Assembly (NCBI GenBank): GCA_963840235.1
Contig: CAWIYC010000005.1
Location: forward strand, 372,001 to 436,000
DNA from: JBBRHQ01 sp963840235
Lineage (GTDB): Bacteria > Actinomycetota > Thermoleophilia > Solirubrobacterales > 70-9
Direction: 5' to 3'
DNA length: 64,000 bases
Part shown: piece after piece, positions 9,373 through 17,276 of the stretch
Layout of the letters: every line of letters begins with the position of its first letter
Position numbering within the stretch: position 1 is the first letter of the stretch
Program-made: the position numbers and the translations under genes
The notes under the pieces: model-generated
What the model saw: only the letters and a program-made list of their open reading frames with translations
What the model was told of the DNA's origin: nothing
The model's database searches: none

Positions 9373-10206
9373 CTATCGGGAAGGATGCGACCCGTCGGCC
9401 CCCACGGCTCCCCCCTCGTCGCCGAGCAGCCCGCCGATAAGGGCGGAGAGCTCCACGACGGCTGTGAGATGGGGGAGCCCGTCTCCGCCGACCTCGACGA
9501 CCTCGCTTCCGTGCAGGCGGGGTGAGAGCTGATCGGCGGCGACGCGGAGCGGCTCCGGGGTCGTCCCTGAGACGACGATCCTGGTGGGAGCCCCAACCGC
9601 GCCCAGCTCTGCCGGTCGCAGCGACCAGGACGGGACCGCCCCAAGCTCGGCGAAGAAACTCAGCGGGCGCTCGCGGGCGGCAGCCGAGGCCTCCGCCGGG
9701 ATCCGCCCGGCGCCGGGGCCGAGGTAGGGCAGTCCTCCCGCCAGGTAGAGGTCGACCGCCTTCTCGGGGCCACCGTCACGTATCGCCTCCTCGATCGCGA
9801 GGCGGTCGGTCGAGAGGCCCTCGGTGGCCCCCGGAACGAAGGCGAGCAGGGGCGGTTCGATCAGGACGGCGCCGTCGGCGAGCTGCGGGCGGCGCAGCAG
9901 CAGGTCGAGCGCGACGACGGCGCCCAGGCCCGCTCCGCAGAGCAGCGCGGGCCCGGCGCCGAGGGCCCCGAGCAGGGCCGCGGCGTCCTCCGAGTGCTCC
10001 TCGATCGTCGTCCGGGCATAGGGCTCCGGCGCCCCCGAGCCACCCCAGCCGCGGCGGTCGTAGGAGATCGAGTGAGCGCCATCGCCGAGGGCGTCGGCCA
10101 AGGGCCGCCAGACCCCGGCGCCGGTGGCGGTTTCGTGGATGAGGAGGAGATCGGGACCCGACCCCCGTTCCCAGTGCGCCAGGTCGACCCCGTGCGCGTG
10201 CGGCAC
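9373..10206 (-). CDS. Alpha/beta hydrolase-fold protein lacking the nucleophile serine
   Basis: The 277-residue protein follows the alpha/beta hydrolase pattern: LLLIHETATGAG, SISYDRRGWGGSGAP, an elbow after strand five, a lid region and a late His (GLPHLTAVVEL). At the nucleophile elbow, where GxSxG is expected, it reads LLCGAGLGAVVAL. Gly (codon GGC) replaces Ser, a change one base away from AGC. The acid position (IVVSGTTPEP) and the HG of the oxyanion strand (IHET) also deviate. It may be a non-catalytic binding protein or a decaying enzyme. It lies 5 bp downstream of the 89-residue gene in the same direction, so the two are probably co-transcribed. Confidence 0.75.
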   Translation of the reverse strand: MPHAHGVDLAHWERGSGPDLLLIHETATGAGVWRPLADALGDGAHSISYDRRGWGGSGAPEPYARTTIEEHSEDAAALLGALGAGPALLCGAGLGAVVALDLLLRRPQLADGAVLIEPPLLAFVPGATEGLSTDRLAIEEAIRDGGPEKAVDLYLAGGLPYLGPGAGRIPAEASAAARERPLSFFAELGAVPSWSLRPAELGAVGAPTRIVVSGTTPEPLRVAADQLSPRLHGSEVVEVGGDGLPHLTAVVELSALIGGLLGDEGGAVGADGSHPSR

Positions 10207-10211
10207 TGCGG

Positions 10212-10481
10212 CTAGGAGAGCCCCTCGCGCGCCTCGCGGACCAGGGTCACGGCCTCCGGGAAGAGGATGCGGATGGCGTCACGGACCTGAACCGCCTGCT
10301 CGTCGCTGGAGCCGGAGAGCTCGAGCCGGTGGATCGCGGCGACGGTCATGTCGACGGCGAGCTTGATCGCGTTGTCCGCCCAGGCAACCCTCTGCGAGGA
10401 CTGCATCTGCTCGGCCATCTCCTCCATCCGGGCGCGGAACTCGTCCGGGTCGCCGAAGAGGTTGAAGGGAGAACCTTCCAT
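10212..10481 (-). CDS. Small hypothetical protein, mostly helical
   Basis: An 89-residue protein of unknown function. It begins MEGSPFNLFGDPDEFRARM and is predicted helical with heptad-like stretches (EEMAEQMQSSQRVAWADNA and VQVRDAIRILFPEAVTLV). There is no signal peptide or metal motif. It is upstream of, and 5 bp from, the alpha/beta hydrolase-fold gene and divergent from the pilin-like gene at 10575. Confidence 0.6.
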   Translation of the reverse strand: MEGSPFNLFGDPDEFRARMEEMAEQMQSSQRVAWADNAIKLAVDMTVAAIHRLELSGSSDEQAVQVRDAIRILFPEAVTLVREAREGLS

Positions 10482-10574
10482 GCGCCAGAGGATAGACGGG
10501 CCCGGGCGCGAGCGGACCAGGATTCTTGACTTTGCTCGTTACCGCCGTGCGCCCGCCGCACCTAGCTTCGAAGG

Positions 10575-11234
10575 ATGCGATCTCAGAGGGGATCTGCCAC
10601 GGTCGAGCAGGCCGGGCTGGCGGCGCTGATCGCCCTGCTGGTGCTGGCCGGCATCGCCTCGGTGGCCGCAGGCGGGGGGATCGACTCCGGCCGCGAGCTC
10701 GCCGGCACGATCGCCCGGCGGATCGCCTGCGCACCGCGGCTGCCGGACGCCTGCCGCCACCACCCCCTGGTCCCCGCCTACGGCTGGCCGCTGGCCAGAC
10801 TGGTCCGGGCGCTGGCGCCGACCCCGACCGTGAAGACAGGGCCCTCGGGCCTGCCGCTGGTCCCGGTGGACTTCCGCCGCTGCCGCCGGGAGAGCTGCGC
10901 GGTGCCGCTACCGGGTCCTGCGGGAATCCACCTGACCGCCTCCGGTCGGCGGACCACAGCCTTCACCGAGGTTTCCGACCGCCGCCGCTCGGGCGGCCCC
11001 GTCCGCGTCACCTACTGGCTCTACCGGCCTGGCATCGGCTGGCATGGGGTGGTCCGGGTCGCCGGTCGCGGAGACGTCGTCGCGGCTTCTCATGTGCGGG
11101 TGCTGTTGCGGGACGACCCCAACCTGGTGCCGCTGGAAACACTTCCGGGTCGCGACTACTACGACTTCCCACCCGACGAGGAGCCGCCCTGGCGGTGGCG
11201 GGTGGAGAGCCACTACCCGGGCTGGTCGAGCTAG
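10575..11234 (+). CDS. Pilin/TadE-like secreted protein
   Basis: The 219-residue product begins MRSQRGSATVEQAGLAALIA and continues with a hydrophobic helix (about residues 14-35). A short basic leader, Gly, then a Glu five residues on and a hydrophobic N-terminal helix is the layout of Flp/TadE-type pseudopilins processed by a prepilin peptidase. The remaining roughly 180 residues have four Cys (CAPRLPDAC and CRRESC), suggesting extracytoplasmic disulfides, and end WRVESHYPGWSS. No Tad secretion genes are nearby. A decayed copy of its 3' end lies at 11675-11817 beyond the cupin gene. The assignment rests on the N-terminus. Confidence 0.6.
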   Translation: MRSQRGSATVEQAGLAALIALLVLAGIASVAAGGGIDSGRELAGTIARRIACAPRLPDACRHHPLVPAYGWPLARLVRALAPTPTVKTGPSGLPLVPVDFRRCRRESCAVPLPGPAGIHLTASGRRTTAFTEVSDRRRSGGPVRVTYWLYRPGIGWHGVVRVAGRGDVVAASHVRVLLRDDPNLVPLETLPGRDYYDFPPDEEPPWRWRVESHYPGWSS

Positions 11235-11240
11235 CGAGGG

Positions 11241-11269
11241 TTGACAGCCACCTGGCGGGGTCAGAGGAT
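11241..11269 (+). promoter_or_regulatory. Candidate sigma-70-type promoter for the cupin gene
   Basis: TTGACA at 11241-11246 is a perfect -35 consensus and is followed after 17 bp by GAGGAT (11264-11269). The cupin start is 34 bp beyond. The -10 match is weak, so this is tentative. Confidence 0.35.
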
Positions 11270-11302
11270 GGCGGCACCGAGACGGCGTCGAAAGGAGTGG
11301 GA

Positions 11303-11647
11303 ATGAATGGCGCGACATACACGGTCGAAGGAGTGGACGTGGGCACCTACGAGCCCGACATGATCGATGGCACCCAGGTCGGTGAGTCCCACCAGATCGA
11401 TCCGGGACGGTCGGCGGCGAGCAAACTCGATGTCTCGCTGTGGCGCTCGGACCCGGCGACTTACGACTACGACTTCGATGGGGACGAGGCTTTCCAGGTG
11501 ATCGAGGGAGCCGCCACCGTCGAGCTTCCAGAGACCGGTGAGACGATCGAGCTGCGACCGGGTGACGTCGCCCACTTCCGGGCCGGTACCAAGTCTGTCT
11601 GGACGATAACCGAGCCGTTCAAGAAGTTCGTCGTCATCTCCAGCTGA
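11303..11647 (+). CDS. Cupin-domain protein (DUF861/cupin_3 type)
   Basis: A 114-residue single-domain beta-barrel. The first cupin motif region is YDYDFDGDEAFQVIEGAATV and the second is IELRPGDVAHFRAG, followed by SVWTITEPFKKFVVI. This pattern, with Trp in the last strand, is typical of the cupin_3 group that includes ureidoglycolate-hydrolase-like and (S)-ureidoglycine-aminohydrolase-like proteins. Several canonical His metal ligands are missing, so metal binding is doubtful. The ATG at 11303 is preceded by AAAGGAG at 11291-11297. It stands alone between the pilin-like gene and the remnant of that gene. Confidence 0.8.
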   Translation: MNGATYTVEGVDVGTYEPDMIDGTQVGESHQIDPGRSAASKLDVSLWRSDPATYDYDFDGDEAFQVIEGAATVELPETGETIELRPGDVAHFRAGTKSVWTITEPFKKFVVISS

Positions 11648-11674
11648 GTTGGGAGTCACGCTGGGGGCCATCTG

Positions 11675-11817
11675 TATTACTAGTGGCTCTACCCGCCGGG
11701 CCTTGGATGGGACCGGATCACCCGCATCTCCGGGGCTGCCGATATCGCCAAAGCGCGATACTGCCAGCGGCTGGGCCGTGGCTGGTCGGCGGCCGCTATC
11801 CGGTCTGGTCGAGTTGA
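11675..11817 (+). pseudogene. Remnant of a duplicated pilin-like gene 3' end
   Basis: This stretch reads Tyr-Tyr-stop-WLYPPGLGWDRITRISG, matching TYWLYRPGIGWHGVVRVAG of the intact gene at 10575-11234. After an internal deletion of about 30-35 codons and a frame change it ends PWLVGGRYPVWSS-stop, matching PWRWRVESHYPGWSS-stop. It has an inserted TAG and frame loss, so it cannot encode the protein. It looks like a decayed tandem duplicate, separated from its parent by the cupin gene. The last 22 bp overlap the 3' end of the minus-strand flippase-like gene, whose C-terminal residues therefore derive from it. Confidence 0.65.
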
Positions 11818-12863
11818 GGCGCCCGGGGCTCGGCCCGCCCCTGGTCCGCGGCAGCATCGGACTCGGCGTCACGCATCAGGCCGCGCCAGTCAGTGGTACC
11901 GAAGACGATCAGGATCGCGCCGAAGCCGAGCACCACAGACCAGGCCGCCATCGCGATCTGGGTCCCGACCGAGAAGGAGAGGACTGCCGAGCGGGACGGG
12001 CCCTCGAGGGTGGCGACAAGGAGGGCCTGCTGCGCCCCGGCCCCGCCGGGGGTGAGCGGGACGATCGTCGCGATCGCCTGGACGCTCATCACCAGCATCA
12101 CGTTGGCGATCGAACCGCCGATCTGAAACGCCTCGAGGAAGAACCAGAAGGCCGCGAACCGGCAGAGCCAGCCGATCCCCTGCCAGGCCGCCACCTGGCT
12201 CAGGTAGCGCCGCGGCTCCCTCAGGACCGCGACCCCCTGCTTGATTCGCTGCCAGAACTCCTCGGCACGGCGGGCGAGCAGGGCGAAGGCGATCACCGAC
12301 CCGACCCCGACCACGGTGATCGCGAAGATGAGCAGCTGAGGGTTGTTCGCCCAGAAGGCGATGTCGAAGGCGGGCAGGTTCGTGAGCTCCGGTGGCCGCG
12401 GCAGCAGCCCCTGGGTGAGGGCGTAGAGCAGGACGAGCAGGCCCGCGGCGGTGTCGAACACCGACTGGACGAAGAAGGAGGAGGTCACGGCCGGGTAGGA
12501 CGAGTGCGGGATCTGCTTCTTGACCAGGAAGATCTTGGTCACGTCGCCGGCCCGCGCCGGGATGATCGCGTTGATGCCGGCGCCGGCCAGGTAGGAGGCG
12601 GCGACGCGGACGAACGAGATCGGGGTCCCCGGGTAGGCGGCGCGCAGCACGTTGTGCCAGGCGCGGGCGCGGGAGACCTGCATCGCCGTCAGCATCAGCA
12701 GCGCCAGCGCGAAGGGCAGTGGGCGGACGTCGGCGAGGTTGGCGAAGAAGGCGCCGGCGGCGTCGGTGAAGGAGCGGAAGCTCGAGGAGAGGTCGGCCGC
12801 GATCAAAGTCGGTCGGCCTTCCGCCCTTGAGTTCGAGCCGCTGGTGACCCCCGCCGGATCCAC
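11796..12863 (-). CDS. Lysylphosphatidylglycerol synthase TM-region/flippase-like (UPF0104) membrane protein
   Basis: The 355-residue protein has about eight transmembrane segments and the family's conserved loops: SRARAWHNVL, SYLAGAGINAIIPARAGD near residue 95, and VPLTPGGAGAQQALL near 275. The family is the membrane-flippase part of MprF without the aminoacyl-transferase domain. Bacterial members are implicated in moving lipids or lipid-linked precursors, but most are uncharacterised. The GTG start is uncertain, because the first 20 residues are not obviously part of the fold. It is 22 bp downstream of the DUF2804 gene on the same strand. Its last codons overlap the pilin-gene remnant. Confidence 0.8.
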   Translation of the reverse strand: MDPAGVTSGSNSRAEGRPTLIAADLSSSFRSFTDAAGAFFANLADVRPLPFALALLMLTAMQVSRARAWHNVLRAAYPGTPISFVRVAASYLAGAGINAIIPARAGDVTKIFLVKKQIPHSSYPAVTSSFFVQSVFDTAAGLLVLLYALTQGLLPRPPELTNLPAFDIAFWANNPQLLIFAITVVGVGSVIAFALLARRAEEFWQRIKQGVAVLREPRRYLSQVAAWQGIGWLCRFAAFWFFLEAFQIGGSIANVMLVMSVQAIATIVPLTPGGAGAQQALLVATLEGPSRSAVLSFSVGTQIAMAAWSVVLGFGAILIVFGTTDWRGLMRDAESDAAADQGRAEPRAPQLDQTG

Positions 12864-12885
12864 CCACCGAGGCGTGGTGCAGGCC

Positions 12886-13749
12886 TCACCAGAGAGCCTC
12901 GTGCTCCTCCATCACGCCGAGGCCCTCGGCCAGCTCGATCCCGTCCAGGGAGCCGCTGAACGTGCCGAATCTGTGCAGATAGCGGGAGCGGAAGAGGAGC
13001 AGATTGTCGTCTCGTGCGCGCTCGGCTTCGTTGTCGAAACGCAGCTCCTCGCCGCCGGCGAAGCGGATTGCGGCCAGCCCGTCGAAGCCGACCGGGGCGG
13101 GCTCGACTGGCTCACCGCCGACCCAGACCGCGCGCTCGCTGTGGATGGGGGGGTCGTTGATCCCGGTGACCAGGTTCCAGGCGACGCGTCGCCCGTCGCC
13201 GGCAAGGCCGACGCCCGCCGACCAGCGCCAGCTCGTTCGGCGGGCGTGGTAGCCGGCCGATTCGTCGTCAACTCCGAACGCCTCCACTTCGTAGCGGCGT
13301 CCCCCGGCCTCGATCGTGCCGCCGACCGTCATCCCCGCCCGCTTCCGTGTCCAGCCCCAGGCTGCGCCGCTGCGGCAGATCGACTCCACGGGCGCCGCGT
13401 CGCCGAAGCGGAGCCGGACCCTCACGTCGCCGGCGCTGACCTCGAGGTCGGGACCGTCGATCACGACCTCCCGCCCCCCGGGACGCATTCGGGTGTGATC
13501 AAAGATCCGTCCCGACTCGCGGTCATAGACCGCCCAGAAGCACTGGGACAGGGGGCCGATCCGGACTTTCGCCGCGCACAGCATCACCTCGGGCGCGAAG
13601 ACGCCGAGGTAGCGCCAGCGCTTGCGCATCGCCCCGTGACTGCGTATCGGCATCGATCCCGGGGGCAGCGGCAGGACGGGACGCCCCGGCCCGGGACCGC
13701 GCCAGGGGAGCTGATCCAGGACGGCATCCGGCTCGCCCGCGCTCATCAC
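12886..13749 (-). CDS. DUF2804 family protein
   Basis: The 287-residue protein contains KRWRYLGVFAPEVMLCAAKV, GPLSQCFWAVYDRESGR, AWGWTRKRAGMTVGG and SWRWSAGVGLAGDGRRVAWNLVTG, the signature blocks of DUF2804. The family is predicted to be mostly beta-strand, related to lipocalin/hydroxyneurosporene-synthase-like folds, and has no assigned reaction. It reads into the flippase-like gene with a 22-bp gap, suggesting co-transcription. GTG 13749 and ATG 13746 are adjacent start options. It is divergent from the sulfotransferase gene across 22 bp, so the promoters must overlap. Confidence 0.75.
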   Translation of the reverse strand: MMSAGEPDAVLDQLPWRGPGPGRPVLPLPPGSMPIRSHGAMRKRWRYLGVFAPEVMLCAAKVRIGPLSQCFWAVYDRESGRIFDHTRMRPGGREVVIDGPDLEVSAGDVRVRLRFGDAAPVESICRSGAAWGWTRKRAGMTVGGTIEAGGRRYEVEAFGVDDESAGYHARRTSWRWSAGVGLAGDGRRVAWNLVTGINDPPIHSERAVWVGGEPVEPAPVGFDGLAAIRFAGGEELRFDNEAERARDDNLLLFRSRYLHRFGTFSGSLDGIELAEGLGVMEEHEALW

Positions 13750-13771
13750 GGCGAAGCTACACTAGCCAGCC

Positions 13772-14761
13772 TTGTCCGAGGCCAAGACAGAAATTGTCGT
13801 GCCCACCGCCGCCCACGACCCTGCCGACGAGGCAATGTGTATGCGCGCCCGCGAGCGCTTCACCGCCGACCGCAACCACGCCTTCCGCCGCCGGCGCAAG
13901 CGCCATGGCGCCATGCCGACCCTGATCATCATCGGCGGGCTCAAGTGCGGGACGACGAGCATCCACCACTACCTCGGCCTTCACCCCGAGGTCCAGATGT
14001 CGAAGCCGAAGGAGCTCAACTTCTTCGTCTCCGAGCTCAACTGGGACCTCGGCCTCGACTGGTACGCGAGCCGCTTCGACGACCGCTTCGCCGTGCGCGG
14101 CGAATCCTCGCCCCACTACACCAACCTGCCCCTCTACACAGGCGTCGCCGAGCGGATCCACCAGCACTGCCCCGACGCCCGCCTCGTCTACATGGTCCGC
14201 GATCCGATCAAGCGGATCCTCTCCCACTGGGTGCACTCGACCGGAGCCGGGTATGAGACCCGCGAGCTGGAGCCGACCCTGTCAGCGCCCGGTACTCCCT
14301 ACGTCAATCGCTCGATGTACTGGATGCAACTCCAGCCCTACCTGAACCTGTTCGAACGCGAGCAGATCGAGGTGATCACCCAGGAGGAGCTTCAGCGCGA
14401 GCGCGAGGAGACCATGCGCAGGGCCTTCCGCTTCGCCGGCGTCGACGAGAGCTTCCGCTCGGAGCAGTTCGACCGCGAGTGGGAGAAGTCGAGCGCCAAG
14501 CAGGGCGACCGCTACCAGTTCATGGAGCGCCTGATCAAGCTCCCCGGCTTCCGCTCCTTCGACCGCAACTTCGATCGCCTGCCGGAGTCGATGCGCTGGA
14601 TCGTCGAGAAGATCGTCCACGATCCGGAGGCCGCGCCGGCCCCCAAGCCGAAGCTCCCCGACGATGTCTTCGAGACGCTGCGCGGGCGCTTCGGCGAGGA
14701 CGTCGGTGCCCTGCAGCAGTTCGCCGGCCGCGAGTTCGCCGGCTGGAACGACTACATCTAG
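13772..14761 (+). CDS. PAPS-dependent sulfotransferase
   Basis: The 329-residue protein carries the 5'-phosphosulfate loop LIIIGGLKCGTTSIHHYLGL near residue 52 and the 3'-phosphate motif YMVRDPIKRILSHW near 130, both PAPS-binding hallmarks. Between them, KPKELNFF and RGESSPHYTN match carbohydrate sulfotransferases of the heparan N-sulfotransferase type. It would transfer sulfate from PAPS to a glycan, lipid or small acceptor. The TTG at 13772 gives an N-terminal extension before the fold, and an ATG at about 13832 is also possible. No PAPS-synthesis gene is nearby. The acceptor is unknown. Confidence 0.85.
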   Translation: MSEAKTEIVVPTAAHDPADEAMCMRARERFTADRNHAFRRRRKRHGAMPTLIIIGGLKCGTTSIHHYLGLHPEVQMSKPKELNFFVSELNWDLGLDWYASRFDDRFAVRGESSPHYTNLPLYTGVAERIHQHCPDARLVYMVRDPIKRILSHWVHSTGAGYETRELEPTLSAPGTPYVNRSMYWMQLQPYLNLFEREQIEVITQEELQREREETMRRAFRFAGVDESFRSEQFDREWEKSSAKQGDRYQFMERLIKLPGFRSFDRNFDRLPESMRWIVEKIVHDPEAAPAPKPKLPDDVFETLRGRFGEDVGALQQFAGREFAGWNDYI

Positions 14762-14795
14762 CGCCCGGCAGCTCCGCCCCCTTAGTCTCCCGGCC

Positions 14796-15239
14796 ATGCG
14801 GATCGCGGTCGCAGCGGACGAGCGGGTCGGGATCGCCGAGGCGGTCGTCGCCGAACTCGAGCGCCGGGGACATGACGTCATCCCGCACGGGGCGCTGAGC
14901 GCCGAGGAGCGCGACGACTGGGCCTGGGCCTCGGCGGCCGCCGCCCGGGACGTGGCAGAAGGCCGCGCCGAGCAGGCGGTTGTGTGCTGCTGGACCGGAA
15001 CAGGAGCGTCGATCGCCGCCAACAAGGTTTCGGGGGTGCGGGCGGCGCTCTGCGCCGATGCCCCCACCGCCGCCGGGGCAAGGCGCTGGAACGACGCCAA
15101 CGCGCTGGCCCTGAGCCTGCGCTCGACCTCAGAGGCGGAGTTGGGGGAGATCCTCGACGCCTGGCTCGGCGGCGAGCCGAGCAGCGAGGACGACGACCGC
15201 GCCAACGTCGCCCACCTGGACGAGATCGGGCGGGGCTGA
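14796..15239 (+). CDS. RpiB/LacA/LacB family sugar-phosphate isomerase
   Basis: The 147-residue protein matches the ribose-5-phosphate isomerase B family. It has MRIAVAADERVGIAEA at the N-terminus, VVCCWTGTGASIAANKVSGVRAAL with the active-site Cys and the phosphate-binding GTG loop near 65-80, and ARRWNDANALALS. Canonical RpiB has HNDAN, and here the His that binds the phosphate or opens the ring is Trp, so the substrate or activity may differ. The ATG at 14796 begins the first strand exactly. The RibD-C gene starts 3 bp after the stop, so the two are almost certainly co-transcribed. Confidence 0.8.
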   Translation: MRIAVAADERVGIAEAVVAELERRGHDVIPHGALSAEERDDWAWASAAAARDVAEGRAEQAVVCCWTGTGASIAANKVSGVRAALCADAPTAAGARRWNDANALALSLRSTSEAELGEILDAWLGGEPSSEDDDRANVAHLDEIGRG

Positions 15240-15242
15240 ACG

Positions 15243-15974
15243 GTGCGGATCCTCCTGCCCGAGCCGGGCGAAACGACGATCGAGGACCTGCTCGCCGGCT
15301 ACCGCCCGTTCGAGAACCCCCGCGAGAAGCGCCCGTTCGTCGCGGTCAACTTCGCCACCACGCTGGACGGGCGGGCGGCGATCGACGGGCGCTCCGGCAA
15401 GATCGGCTCGGACGCGGACACCGAGATGCTGCAGCGGCTTCGGACCCGCTTCGACGCGGTCATGGTCGGCGCCGGGACCGTGCGGGCCGAGCGCTACGGG
15501 CGGATCGTCTCCAACCCCCAATGGCGGGCCCACCGGGAGCGGATCGGCCTCCCACACGACCCGCTGGCGGTGATCGTCAGCGGCCGCCTCGACCTGCCCT
15601 GGGACGCTCCCATCTTCACCGCCGGTGGTGGCCGCGTCCTCGTCTTCACCGCCTCCGACGCCGACCCGCCCGAGACCGAAACCTCGATGCGGGTGGTCCG
15701 GCGCAGCGAGTGGGGCGACCTCGCGGGTGCGCTGCGCTACTTGAGGAAGGAGCGTGGCATCAAGGCGCTGCTGTGCGAGGGAGGACCGGGGCTGCACGGC
15801 GAGCTCGAGGCCGCCGGGCTGGTGGACGAGCTCTTCCTCACGATCGCGCCCAAGCTCTCCGGGGGCGAGGGGCCGCACATTCTCGAGGGCGATCTGCCCG
15901 AGGTTGCAGGTCTCGATCTGGTCTGGCTGCTCGAGCGCGAGGGCGAGCTGTTCGGCCGCTACCGGCGCCGCTGA
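15243..15974 (+). CDS. RibD C-terminal-domain / dihydrofolate reductase-like reductase
   Basis: The 243-residue protein has the RibD_C fold: RPFVAVNFATTLDGRAAIDG near residue 30, FDAVMVGAGTVRAERYGR near 75, LLCEGGPGLHGELEAAGLVDE near 180 and a C-terminal barrel strand. This domain reduces the ribosyl group of the pyrimidine intermediate of riboflavin synthesis with NADPH. Stand-alone members include RibD2-like reductases and enzymes of unknown role. The deaminase half of RibD is absent and no other rib gene is in the window, so the assignment stays at family level. It follows the RpiB-like gene with a 3-bp gap from a GTG start. Confidence 0.8.
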   Translation: MRILLPEPGETTIEDLLAGYRPFENPREKRPFVAVNFATTLDGRAAIDGRSGKIGSDADTEMLQRLRTRFDAVMVGAGTVRAERYGRIVSNPQWRAHRERIGLPHDPLAVIVSGRLDLPWDAPIFTAGGGRVLVFTASDADPPETETSMRVVRRSEWGDLAGALRYLRKERGIKALLCEGGPGLHGELEAAGLVDELFLTIAPKLSGGEGPHILEGDLPEVAGLDLVWLLEREGELFGRYRRR

Positions 15975-16025
15975 GCCGGCCCCGGTAGCGTTCCCCCTCC
16001 ACCACCAGAGAGGACGGCGCCAGCC

Positions 16026-17276
16026 ATGGACTTCACCCCCAGCCCCCAGGTCGAGTCGCTACGTGAGCGGGTCGTCGCCTTCATCGAGGAGCACGTCTAC
16101 CCCAATGAGCGCGAGGCGGCCGAGGCACTCGATACCGAGGTCGTCGTGGGGTCGGACGTCGCCTACCCGGAGATTCTGGCCGAGCTGCGCGAGCGGGCGA
16201 AATCCGAGGGGCTCTGGAACCTGTTCATGCCCGACGAGCGCTACGGCCCCGGGCTGACCAACTGGGAGTACGGCCTGCTCTGCGAGGAGATGGGCCGCAG
16301 CCCGGTCGCCGCGCCGATGGCCTTCAACTGCGCCGCTCCCGACACCGGCAACTCCGAGATCCTCGCCGAGCACGGCACCGATGAGCAGAAGGAGGCCTGG
16401 CTGGCGCCGCTGCTCGATGGACAGATCCGTTCCTGCTTCTCGATGACCGAGCCCGAGGTCGCCGGCTCGGATCCGACGACGTTGCAGACGCGGGCTGTGC
16501 GCGAGGGCGAGGAGTGGGTGATCAACGGCCACAAGTGGTTCACCTCGGGCGCCGTCGGCGCCTCGCTGGCGATCGCGATGGTCGTCACCGACCCGGAGGC
16601 CGCGCCCTACGCGCGCGCCTCGATGATCCTGGTCCCCACCGACACCCCGGGATTCAACCTGGTCCGCCCGGTGCCGGTTATGGGCCACGACGGGGGGCCC
16701 GGGCACTGCGAGATCCGCTACCAGGACTGCCGCGTCCCCGTCTCGAACCTGCTCGGCCCCGAGGGCGGCGGCTTCGCCATCGCCCAGGACCGGCTCGGCC
16801 CGGGCCGCATCCACCACTGCATGCGGGCGATCGGGACGGCGGAGCGCGCGATCGAGATGATGTGCCGTCGCGCCAACTCCCGGGAGGCCTTCGGCGGCCC
16901 GCTCGCCGACAAGCAGTTCGTCCAGGACTTCATCGCACGCTCGCGGATGGAGGTGGACCAGGCGAGACTTCTGACCCTCTATGCCGCCTGGAAGATGGAC
17001 ACCGCCGGCAAGCGCGCCGCCCGCCAGGAGATCTCGATGATCAAGGTGGTCGCCGCCAACGTCGTCATGGACATCCTCGACCGGGCGATTCAGGTGCACG
17101 GCGCCCTGGGGATGACCGACGACACACCGCTGGCGATGATGTGGCGCTACAGCCGCATGCTGCGGATCGCCGACGGCCCCGACGAGGTCCACAAGATGGT
17201 GATCGCGCGCCGCGAGCTCGGGCGCTGGGCGAAGGAGCAGGAGACCGAGGAGCAGGCGGAGGCGGCTAAGGCCTGA
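16026..17276 (+). CDS. Acyl-CoA dehydrogenase
   Basis: The 416-residue flavoprotein oxidises acyl-CoA to the 2-enoyl-CoA and passes electrons to ETF. Family motifs include SCFSMTEPEVAGSDPTTLQT near residue 140 and WVINGHKWFTSGA near 165. The C-terminal helical region has REAFGGPLADKQFVQDFIA, AIQVHGALGMTDDTPLAMM and YSRMLRIADGPDEVHK. The long N-terminal region (YPNEREAAEALDTEV) resembles the ACAD10/ACAD11 group. That agrees with the adjacent APH-family kinase gene, since ACAD10/11 proteins in animals fuse an APH-like kinase to such a dehydrogenase. The genes are convergent and overlap by 11 bp at their 3' ends. Confidence 0.9.
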   Translation: MDFTPSPQVESLRERVVAFIEEHVYPNEREAAEALDTEVVVGSDVAYPEILAELRERAKSEGLWNLFMPDERYGPGLTNWEYGLLCEEMGRSPVAAPMAFNCAAPDTGNSEILAEHGTDEQKEAWLAPLLDGQIRSCFSMTEPEVAGSDPTTLQTRAVREGEEWVINGHKWFTSGAVGASLAIAMVVTDPEAAPYARASMILVPTDTPGFNLVRPVPVMGHDGGPGHCEIRYQDCRVPVSNLLGPEGGGFAIAQDRLGPGRIHHCMRAIGTAERAIEMMCRRANSREAFGGPLADKQFVQDFIARSRMEVDQARLLTLYAAWKMDTAGKRAARQEISMIKVVAANVVMDILDRAIQVHGALGMTDDTPLAMMWRYSRMLRIADGPDEVHKMVIARRELGRWAKEQETEEQAEAAKA

